Source of the DNA: CALOBA01 sp942491465
GTDB taxonomy: Bacteria; Pseudomonadota; Gammaproteobacteria; Chromatiales; Chromatiaceae
NCBI GenBank assembly: GCA_942491465.1
Contig: CALOBA010000081.1
Location: forward strand, 1 to 64,000
Direction: 5' to 3'
DNA length: 64,000 nucleotides
This document shows positions 57,727 to 64,000 of this stretch, one piece after another. How positions within the stretch are numbered: position 1 is the stretch's first letter; every line of letters begins with the position of its first letter. The notes beneath the pieces are model-generated. The model searched no databases. It was not told the origin of the DNA and saw nothing but the letters and a program-made list of their open reading frames with translations. Position numbers and translations under genes: made by a program.

Positions 57727-59186
57727 ACGACCACGTCATCGCACTGGCCGGCATCGTCCTGCACATGACGATACAGGCGGCGTTGATCGTGCGCGTGCTG
57801 CTGCGCCCGCACCGCGACCCGTCCTCCCGCATCGCCTGGGTGTCGGTCGTCGCGGCGCTGCCGGTGCTGGGCATCATCGCCTACCTGCTGTTCGGCGAGG
57901 TCAATCTCGGCCGCCGCCGAGTGGCGCGCACCCGCGCCGTGCTGGCGCAGATGCCGCAGGCGCAGTCCGCCCCGGGCAGCACTGCGGCGGCGCTCGTCCC
58001 CGAGATCCCGGAACAGCACCGCCACCTGTTCCGGGTGGGTGAGTCCATCAGCGGCTTCGCGCCCATCGGCGGCAACCAGGCCCGGCTCATGGCCGACTCC
58101 AACGCGACCATCGACGCCATGGTGGCCGACATCGACGCCGCCACCGACCACGTCCACCTGCTGTTCTACATCTGGCTGCCGGACCACAACGGCTGCCGGG
58201 TTGCCGCGGCCCTGAGCCGCGCCGCTGCCCGCGGCGTCACCTGCCGGGCCATGGCGGACGACCTGGGCTCGCGGCTGATGATCCACTCCGAGCACTGGCG
58301 GAACATGGCCGACGCCGGCGTGCACCTCGCCCGGGCGCTGCGCATCGGCAACCCGCTGCTGCGCATGCTGCGCGGGCGCATCGACCTCAGAAACCACCGC
58401 AAGATCGTCGTCATCGACGACAGCATCACCTACTGCGGCAGCCAGAATTGCGCCGACCCGGAGTTCCGCATCAAGGCCAAATACGCCCCCTGGGTGGACG
58501 CCGTGATGCGCTTCGAGGGCCCCATCGCCCGCCAGAACCAGCACCTATTCGCCGGCGACTGGATGGCGCATGTGGACGACAATATCGACGCCCTACTGCG
58601 CCGACCGCTGCCGACGCCCGCTCCGGGGCTTGCGCCCGGCGTCCCCGCACAGGCCGTCGGCACCGGCCCCACGGTGCGCTTCTCGGCGATGCCGGAGCTG
58701 TTCGAGACCCTGATGTACAGCGCCCGCCGGGAGCTGATCATCACCACGCCCTACTACGTCCCGGACGACGCCCTGCAAGCGGCGCTCTGCGCCAGCGCCC
58801 GCCGCGGCGTGGAGACCACCATCGTCTTCCCGGCGCGCAACGACAGCCGGGTCGTCGCCGCCGCCAGCCGCAGCTACTACGCGGACCTGCTGGCCGCCGG
58901 CGTGCGCATTTTCGAGTACGTCGGCGGCCTGCTGCACACCAAGTCCCTGACCCTCGACGGCGAGGTCACCCTGATCGGTTCCGCCAACATGGACCGGCGC
59001 AGCTTCGACCTCAACTACGAGAACAACATCCTCTTCTACGACCCGGCGCTCACCACCGACGTGCGCCGGCGCCAGCAGGCCTATCTCGCGCACGCCCGGC
59101 CCGTCACCGCCACCGACGTGGCCGGCTGGAGCTGGCGCCGCCGGCTCTGGAACAACACCGTGGCGGTGCTGGGGCCGGTGCTCTGA
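57723..59186 (+). CDS. cls: cardiolipin synthase (phospholipase D family)
   Basis: A 487-residue protein. Two N-terminal membrane helices (VLHMTIQAALIVRVLL; WVSVVAALPVLGIIAYLLFG) are followed by two PLD domains. Each has the catalytic HxKx4D motif: NHRKIVVIDDSITYCGSQN (H near 226) and LHTKSLTLDGEVTLIGSANM (H near 405), with the downstream GS/N residues intact. It condenses phosphatidylglycerol, or exchanges headgroups, to form cardiolipin at the inner membrane. Length and domain order match ClsA. The ATG at 57723 opens the first helix. Confidence 0.92.
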   Translation: MNDHVIALAGIVLHMTIQAALIVRVLLRPHRDPSSRIAWVSVVAALPVLGIIAYLLFGEVNLGRRRVARTRAVLAQMPQAQSAPGSTAAALVPEIPEQHRHLFRVGESISGFAPIGGNQARLMADSNATIDAMVADIDAATDHVHLLFYIWLPDHNGCRVAAALSRAAARGVTCRAMADDLGSRLMIHSEHWRNMADAGVHLARALRIGNPLLRMLRGRIDLRNHRKIVVIDDSITYCGSQNCADPEFRIKAKYAPWVDAVMRFEGPIARQNQHLFAGDWMAHVDDNIDALLRRPLPTPAPGLAPGVPAQAVGTGPTVRFSAMPELFETLMYSARRELIITTPYYVPDDALQAALCASARRGVETTIVFPARNDSRVVAAASRSYYADLLAAGVRIFEYVGGLLHTKSLTLDGEVTLIGSANMDRRSFDLNYENNILFYDPALTTDVRRRQQAYLAHARPVTATDVAGWSWRRRLWNNTVAVLGPVL

Positions 59187-59300
59187 GACCGCTGTAGGCG
59201 TTGGCGCCGCGGCAGCTCGAAAGTCCCGATACCGTTCGCCGTCCGCGGCGAAACCCTGTCGCCCTGGAGGGCGACCCTCCCGGGAGCCCCAATGCCATTA

Positions 59301-59386
59301 GTGGGAGCGGCTTCCAGCCGCGACTCGGCTCGCGCGGCGACCGTCGCGGCTGGAAGCCGCTCCCACGGCTTAACTTAACGGCATTG
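59301..59386. repeat. 86-bp REP unit, copy 2
   Basis: It is identical to 47678-47763. Here the left flank reads AATGCCATTA, the near-complement of the TAACGGCATT at the right end, so the full unit may be about 97 bp with its own terminal inverted repeat. The 346-base gap between cls and the MEKHLA gene (59187-59532) holds this unit and no gene. Confidence 0.9.
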
Positions 59387-59532
59387 CCGGGAGCCCCCGG
59401 CCACTGCGTCCGATGCGGTCCACGGCGGGAGCGTCGGCGAGGGAGCGCCGACCCGGGGGTGTCGGCCTCCAGGCCGACACGGATCAGCGCGCTGAGGTGA
59501 GGTGAGGCGAGGTCGGGAGCAGAATCGATCTA

Positions 59533-60000
59533 TCAAAGCACCGTCCACTCGGCAAAGGTCGCCGCCTGGCCGGTCCGGCGCCCCTGCGCATCGCTTAGGT
59601 TCCAGACGGTCGCCCGCTCGATCATGAAGCGGCGGCCCGACGAAGAGACGCGAACACCCCGATAGTCGTCGATGAAGCCATGCTCGGACACCGCCGCCAG
59701 CAGACGTGCGCGCGCTTCGCGACTCAACGGCTCGGCGGAAAACCGCGACGGCAAGGCCGTGATCTTCGCCCAAGTCATCTCGAACAACCGCTGGGCCGTG
59801 AGATTGGCGTAGTTGAAAATCGGATCACGCTCCGTGCCATGGGAGAGCACCACGAAGGGTGCCCGATACAAGGTCTCGGCCTGCGACTGGCCCGAGTCGG
59901 CGACGATCAGATCCGCCCCCGTCAAACGCTGATAACAGGCGCAGAGCATCGCGACATGCTCGGCGAGAAAGGCATTGGCGGGAGAGGGCTCGGACGGCAT
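59533..60000 (-). CDS. MEKHLA-domain protein
   Basis: A 155-residue PAS-related protein. PFVVLSHGTERDPIFNYANL, TAQRLFEMTWAKITALPSRF, SAEPLSREARARLL and GFIDDYRGVRVSSSGRRFMI then WNLSDAQGRRTGQAATFAEW are the MEKHLA signature along its whole length. The domain was defined in plant HD-ZIP regulators and occurs as a stand-alone protein in bacteria, where its role is unknown; ligand sensing is likely. The ATG at 60000 is suitable. It stands alone between cls and the two-component genes. Confidence 0.88.
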   Translation of the reverse strand: MPSEPSPANAFLAEHVAMLCACYQRLTGADLIVADSGQSQAETLYRAPFVVLSHGTERDPIFNYANLTAQRLFEMTWAKITALPSRFSAEPLSREARARLLAAVSEHGFIDDYRGVRVSSSGRRFMIERATVWNLSDAQGRRTGQAATFAEWTVL

Positions 60001-60159
60001 GGCGCAATGGTCGTCAATCAGGGGCTCGACTCCCGGCCTTTTCTGGCCGAAGGGCGAGGAACGGGTTTGGCTTCGATAGGGTGATGGGGTTTTAAACCGA
60101 GGAAATCCACCTGGCGTTCGAGGGTGGATCAGCCCTGCGCTGAGGGCAAGACTGGCGCA

Positions 60160-61518
60160 TCACCGGGTGCTCGGATCACCGAGTTCCAGGCGAACCAGCG
60201 CGCCACCCAAGGGGGCGCGAGCGATCTCGACACGGCCACCGTAGGCGCTGCTGATCTCGCGCACCACGGCGAGCCCGATGCCGTGCCCCGGCGCGGTCTC
60301 GTCCGCCCGTGCACCGCGGCGCAGCAGCTGCTGCGCCGCCTGCGCGTCGATGCCGGGGCCATCGTCTTCCACTTCGATGCGCAGCCCGGCCGCTGCGCCG
60401 TGGGCGGAGATCCGCACCCGCGCGCGGCACCACTTGAAGGCGTTGTCGAGGAGATTGCCCAGCAGTTCCATCAGGTCCGCCTCGGCGCCGCGAAACATCA
60501 GCGCAGCCTCGATGTCGAGTTGGGTGGCGACGGACTTATCCCGATACACCTTGCCCAGGGTGGCCAAGATGCGCTCGGTGGTGACTCGCAGCGGCACCGA
60601 CGGCGCCAATTGGCCGCCGCCGGCCGCGCCGGCTCGCGCACGCTGGAGCTGATACTCGACGATATCGCCCATGCGCGCGAGTTGCTCTCCGATCAAGGCC
60701 GCACCCCGCAGCTCGGCACCGGATTCCTGCACGGCGCCCTGCATCACCGCCAGCGGCGTCTTCAGGCTGTGGGCCAGGTCTCCGAGGGCGTTGTCCAGCC
60801 GTCGCTGGCGGGCGTATTCGTGCGTCAACAGGGCATTCAGGTTGTCTGTCAGCGCGCGCAGTTCGCTCGGGTAGTGACCGCGAATGCGGCCCTGGCGGCC
60901 GGACTCCACCTGCGCAACCTCTGCCGCCACCCGGCGCAGCGGCGTCAGCCCCCAGCGCAGGGCGAGCACCAAGGCCGCGAGCATCAACAGGCCCATGAAG
61001 CCGAGCCATCGCCACAGGCTGCCGCGAAAGCCGGCGACCTCGCTCTGCAGTGCGCTCAGATCCTCGGCAACCGTGAAGGTGTAGGGCCGCGGCGTTGGCC
61101 CCATCGCCCAACTGACGCCGAAGGCGGCCACCATAAAGCCCGGGCCATCACTGGCGTCATCAGCCGGTTCGGAGAAGCGGCGCTCGCCGGGCGGGAGGCC
61201 CACGCTGGCGGGCTGACTGCTGCCGATGGCCGACGCCGACTGCCACACCGGCTCGCCGGCAGCGTCGAAGATGCGCGCGGAGAGACCCGAGCCCGGTAGG
61301 CTCAGCCGCGACTCGGCCAACGCCGACGGCATCAGCAGTTGGCCGTCCTCGACCTCGGCGGCGGCCATCAGCAAGTAGAGCTGGGCGAGCATCCGCTCCT
61401 CCAGCGCGGAGCGGGCGGCGTCGGCAAAGGCGCGTTCCAGCGCCAGACTGGTGAGTAGGATGAACAGGGCCAAGACCAGGGCGGCAGCGAGCAGCAAGCG
61501 GGCGCTCAGGGACCTCAT
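60160..61518 (-). CDS. sensor histidine kinase (PhoQ-like)
   Basis: A 452-residue membrane kinase. Helix 1 is at 8-28 and helix 2 near 170-190 (LWRWLGFMGLLMLAALVLAL), enclosing a periplasmic sensor. A HAMP-like segment follows. HisKA has His in LGDLAHSLKTPLAVMQ. HATPase_c has an N box (LMELLGNLLDNAFKWCRARV) and GHGIGLAVVREI. The KTPLAV and FKWCR motifs are typical of PhoQ-type kinases. It overlaps the response regulator gene by four bases. With the PepSY-protein gene upstream this forms the familiar PepSY-regulator-kinase operon. Confidence 0.92.
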   Translation of the reverse strand: MRSLSARLLLAAALVLALFILLTSLALERAFADAARSALEERMLAQLYLLMAAAEVEDGQLLMPSALAESRLSLPGSGLSARIFDAAGEPVWQSASAIGSSQPASVGLPPGERRFSEPADDASDGPGFMVAAFGVSWAMGPTPRPYTFTVAEDLSALQSEVAGFRGSLWRWLGFMGLLMLAALVLALRWGLTPLRRVAAEVAQVESGRQGRIRGHYPSELRALTDNLNALLTHEYARQRRLDNALGDLAHSLKTPLAVMQGAVQESGAELRGAALIGEQLARMGDIVEYQLQRARAGAAGGGQLAPSVPLRVTTERILATLGKVYRDKSVATQLDIEAALMFRGAEADLMELLGNLLDNAFKWCRARVRISAHGAAAGLRIEVEDDGPGIDAQAAQQLLRRGARADETAPGHGIGLAVVREISSAYGGRVEIARAPLGGALVRLELGDPSTR

Positions 61519-62294
61519 CGCGGGTCTGTATCGGGGGTGGGCGCAGCGGCGGCGGGGTCCGTTGTGGTCGGCTCGTCGGGGGGCGCGGCCGCTGGGGCTG
61601 ACGCCGATGCGTCGCTTATCGCATCGGCCAGGGTCAAGCGGTAGCCCCTACCGCGCAGCGTCTCGATCGGGCGCAGGCTGCCGTCCGGGTCCAGCTTGCG
61701 GCGCAGGCGCCCCACGAGCACCTCCAGCACGTTGCTGTCGCGCTCTTGGTCATGCGGATACAGCCGGTCGGCGAGTTCCGGCTTGGACAACACCCGCCCG
61801 CGCGCCGTCGCGAGCTGCTCCAGCAAGCGGTATTCATAGGTCGTGAGGTCCACCCTGCGCTGCCGCATGGTGGCGCGCTGTGCGGTGAGGTCCAGACACA
61901 GCGGCCCCAGGGTCAGCTCCCGACCGGCGGCACCCGCGGCCCGCCGCAGCAAGGCGCGCAGTCGCGCCACCAACTCCTCCGGCTGAAACGGCTTGGCCAG
62001 ATAGTCGTCCGCGCCCGCTTCCAGGCCTTCAACCTTGTCCTGCCAGCGATCGCGGGCGGTGAGGATCAGTATCGGCAGCAGGCTGCCGCCGGCGCGCAAC
62101 GCGCGGATGATCGCGAGGCCCGACAAGGAGGGCAGCCCCAGATCCACCACCGCGGCGTCCTGCGGGAACTCCTGCGCCAGGTACAGTCCCTCGCGACCGT
62201 CACCGCTGCCGTGCGTTGCAAAGCCCTCGCGGGTCAGCCCCTCGACGAGTTGCCGACGCAGGTCGGGATCATCCTCGATGACCAGAATGCGCAT
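61515..62294 (-). CDS. OmpR/PhoP-family response regulator
   Basis: A 259-residue protein. The receiver has D8/D9 (VIEDDPDLRRQLVEGL), phospho-acceptor in DAAVVDLGLPSLSG (D51) and Lys in YLAKPFQPEELVARLRALLR. A winged-helix domain follows (about 125-225; RVDLTTYEYRLLEQLATARG, VEVLVGRLRRKLDPDG-like segment, RPIETLRGRGYRL). About 30 extra residues of Ala/Pro-rich tail (SASAPAAAPPDEPTTTDPAA) are unusual for the family. It pairs with the PhoQ-like kinase through a four-base overlap. Confidence 0.92.
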   Translation of the reverse strand: MRILVIEDDPDLRRQLVEGLTREGFATHGSGDGREGLYLAQEFPQDAAVVDLGLPSLSGLAIIRALRAGGSLLPILILTARDRWQDKVEGLEAGADDYLAKPFQPEELVARLRALLRRAAGAAGRELTLGPLCLDLTAQRATMRQRRVDLTTYEYRLLEQLATARGRVLSKPELADRLYPHDQERDSNVLEVLVGRLRRKLDPDGSLRPIETLRGRGYRLTLADAISDASASAPAAAPPDEPTTTDPAAAAPTPDTDPR

Positions 62295-62309
62295 GTCGTG
62301 CCCGTGAGT

Positions 62310-62558
62310 TCATTTTCCGGGCACAAAGACCTGGCGCACCTCGCCACCGGGCGTCAGCACCTTGACCCGGTAGCCGCCGTCGCGGGGGGTCACCGCCAGC
62401 ACGCGCCCGCCGGTCTTGCCGCGCGCGATCTCCCCCGCCTGGGCCGCCGTCAGCCCCTGGCGACCGCCGCGATCCTTGCCAGCGCCGCGCTCCGCCGAGA
62501 CATCGCACACCACGGCGAAGGACAACAGCAGCGCGAGCAGCAATTGGGCGAGTGGCAT
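62310..62558 (-). CDS. small secreted PepSY-domain protein
   Basis: An 82-residue protein. The signal peptide (LLLALLLSFAVVCDVSA) is followed by a single PepSY-like repeat (LTAAQAGEIARGKTGGRVLA then VTPRDGGYRVKVLTPGGEVR). Such proteins are often the first gene of PhoPQ-like operons, and this one ends 15 bases before the response regulator gene. It may inhibit a periplasmic protease or feed back on the kinase; that role is inferred from context. Confidence 0.85.
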   Translation of the reverse strand: MPLAQLLLALLLSFAVVCDVSAERGAGKDRGGRQGLTAAQAGEIARGKTGGRVLAVTPRDGGYRVKVLTPGGEVRQVFVPGK

Positions 62559-62639
62559 GGTCCAGTGTCCCCCAGCGGAGTTGGTGGCAGATTCGGCGGC
62601 AGCCCCCGATTCTACAACACCGCCGGAGCCGCATCGGCA

Positions 62640-62936
62640 TCAACGCCTATGGCCGTTGAGAATGATGGTCAAGATGCCACCGGCTCCATGCCGAACGACG
62701 GGTCGACCGCGATAGACCACCCTGGGCGCCCGGTGGCCCCTGTCCTTGTGCCCCCTGTGATGCCGCCCCCTTCGATGTTCGCGGTCGTGGTGCCCGTGGC
62801 CGCGGTGGCCATGGTCGTCGCGGTCGCTGTGTTGTCCCCCGTGCCGGCCGCCATCGGCATGGGCAACGCCGGGCAACAACAGCGGGCTGAGCGCCAGCGC
62901 GAGCGTGAAAAACAACAAAGCAGGCTTGGTCTTCAT
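62640..62936 (-). CDS. small secreted His/Arg/Asp-rich protein
   Basis: A 98-residue protein from an ATG at 62936 with GGGAG eight bases upstream. Signal peptide 1-28 (LLFFTLALALSPLLLPGVAH) is followed by a highly charged stretch rich in His, Arg, Asp and Gly (GGQHSDRDDHGHRGHGHHDR), ending AGGILTIILNGHRR. It could bind metal ions. The gene precedes the PepSY and two-component genes on the same strand with an 81-base gap. This suggests it may belong to the same metal- or envelope-stress response, by analogy with PhoPQ-type systems. Confidence 0.7.
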   Translation of the reverse strand: MKTKPALLFFTLALALSPLLLPGVAHADGGRHGGQHSDRDDHGHRGHGHHDREHRRGRHHRGHKDRGHRAPRVVYRGRPVVRHGAGGILTIILNGHRR

Positions 62937-63193
62937 GGATCGATCTCCCGATGGTTGCGCACCGGGCAACAGATTCCCGGCGTGGCAGCCATGATGGGAG
63001 AACGACGCTGAACGGGAGCTGAACCAGCAGGTGTCTTGGGCTTCCAACCGAGCTGCTGGTCCGAGAAGACCGCGCGACCGCGTTATCGAGATCCTGCTCG
63101 ATTTGGTCGAGAGGCCGTTCACGGAGCAGCCGGAGGCTCGAACATTGCTCGACGAGATCGACCGGTCTCATCAAGGCCAACAGCGATGACGCG

Positions 63194-63673
63194 TCAGCCG
63201 TCCCGCCAATGCGCAGGCGGCACCTGCTCCTTTAATGCGGCGGCCAGGCCTTGCATATCGCCATAGCCTTCGAGCCGGATACCGCGGTTGTCGGTGCGCT
63301 GGACCTGGATGTGGCCAATGCCCTTGCGGTTGCGATAGACGCTGACCGCCGCGATGTCCGCAAGGGACAGTTCACTGACCTGGGAGCCGGTGAGAAAACG
63401 GAGACCGCCGCCGCCCACCTCCAGACGATGGGTGCGGGCAAGGCGCAGATAGCGCCGATGCCGCAGATAGCCGATGACATTCGCGAGGACGATGAATCCA
63501 ATCACGGACCAGAGCAACACCGCGTTGTAGGTACCGGGTTGCGTGAGATGCCCCCAGCCAACCAGCAACGCCAGCAACAGGCCAAGCACGGCACCTGCGA
63601 TCACATTGCGCGTGCGCCCTTGCAGGCTCTCGGTGCCAATGGTGAAGTTGGATGGGGGTGCTGATTCAGTCAT
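63194..63673 (-). CDS. two-helix membrane protein, unknown function
   Basis: A 159-residue protein from an ATG at 63673. It has two helices (VIAGAVLGLLLALLVGWGHL; AVLLWSVIGFIVLANVIGYL), then a cytoplasmic PH-like stretch (LARTHRLEVGGGGLRFLTGS, LADIAAVSVYRNRKGIGHIQ). The layout resembles small bacterial PH-domain membrane proteins, but I do not recognise a family. It starts 13 bases after the transporter gene ends, so it is probably its operon partner. The 257 bases downstream (62937-63193) show no gene. Confidence 0.65.
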   Translation of the reverse strand: MTESAPPSNFTIGTESLQGRTRNVIAGAVLGLLLALLVGWGHLTQPGTYNAVLLWSVIGFIVLANVIGYLRHRRYLRLARTHRLEVGGGGLRFLTGSQVSELSLADIAAVSVYRNRKGIGHIQVQRTDNRGIRLEGYGDMQGLAAALKEQVPPAHWRDG

Positions 63674-63686
63674 TGGGGGCGGGGTC

Positions 63687-64000
63687 TCATAGTTGCTCGG
63701 CGCGCACGCGCAAGACCATGCGCTCATCCGCCTTATCGACGACGAAACGGTAGCCCTCGTCTTCGATGGCATCGCCGGTTTGAGCGATGCGGCGCAGCCG
63801 CGCGGTGACGAATCCACCGATGGTGTGGGCCTCGGTCACCGATAGCTTGATGTGCAAGACGTCGTTGATCTCGGACAAGGGCGTGCGCCCGCTCATCCGA
63901 AATGCGGTTTCGCCATCGGCCTCGATGAAGTACTGGCGTTTGGATTGATACTCGTCGAAGTCGTAGCCGACATCGATATCGCCGACCACCTCTTCGAAGA
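63687..64000 (-). CDS. C-terminal part of a CorC/HlyC (CNNM-type) transporter, cut by the window edge
   Basis: At least 104 residues, open to base 64000. EEVVGDIDVGYDFDEYQSKR then TAFRMSGRTPLSEINDVLHI, AHTIGGFVTARLRRIAQTGD and a final YRFVVDKADERMVLRVRAEQ form the CorC_HlyC transporter-associated domain that ends CNNM/HlyC-family proteins. The membrane domain and CBS pair should lie beyond the window. These proteins handle magnesium, cobalt or sodium. Confidence 0.85.
   Translation of the reverse strand, partial: FEEVVGDIDVGYDFDEYQSKRQYFIEADGETAFRMSGRTPLSEINDVLHIKLSVTEAHTIGGFVTARLRRIAQTGDAIEDEGYRFVVDKADERMVLRVRAEQL

Overview
The window is high-GC DNA from a gammaproteobacterium, most likely a purple sulfur bacterium of the Chromatiaceae type. 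The indications are a Gly/Trp/Tyr-rich secreted protein resembling sulfur globule proteins (13225-13542), several PEP-CTERM proteins, a TAXI-type TRAP transporter, a pqiABC operon and many REP-like hairpins. This placement is an inference from gene content. No rRNA, tRNA or CRISPR array was seen.

Layout. 1-1800: two toxin-antitoxin modules (VapBC-like and Phd/RelE-like) and a pentapeptide-repeat protein. 1828-12722: an island of exported proteins. It holds three PEP-CTERM-type proteins, a lipoprotein, an 800-residue LamG/thrombospondin-3/dockerin-like protein, a hybrid histidine kinase and an AraC-type response regulator, and it lies between two relics of an IS91-family transposase. Two of the PEP-CTERM genes are preceded by the same 35-bp tandem site, which suggests a local regulon. 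12710-16438: a truncated FadL-type porin, the sulfur-globule-like protein, a transglutaminase-like protein carrying an in-frame palindromic repeat, and small secreted or redox proteins. 16478-24585: a UspA-TRAP-TAXI operon facing away from a multi-PAS hybrid kinase and a GGDEF response regulator.

25.9-28.4 kb is a lower-GC run of small minus-strand gene pairs separated by integron attC-type sites. The core boxes obey the cassette self-complementarity rule, but no integron integrase is visible, so it looks like an orphan cassette array. 29127-31631 is an apparently intact IS91-family element with a tyrosine recombinase and a Y2 transposase inside a 15-bp terminal inverted repeat.

32-47.6 kb is chromosomal metabolism and repair: DUF938, DUF427 and YbaK genes, purU, a LEA14-like gene, a giant exonuclease-RecQ-UvrD protein broken by one base, cobE, and a large FAD/FeS oxidoreductase. 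47.8-52.2 kb has relics of an Rpn-type nuclease and a secreted protein with two glycosidase-like modules, one of which has lost its apparent catalytic residues. 52.5-64 kb has pqiABC, an esterase, cardiolipin synthase, a MEKHLA protein, a PhoPQ-like two-component system with a PepSY protein, and the end of a CorC/HlyC-type transporter.

Three copies of a roughly 100-bp palindromic element (13.9, 26.7 and 43.1 kb) and two identical 86-bp REP units link otherwise unrelated parts of the window. Three genes show what look like single-base frameshifts (1.3, 3.0 and 41.5 kb), so assembly indels should be excluded before calling them decayed.
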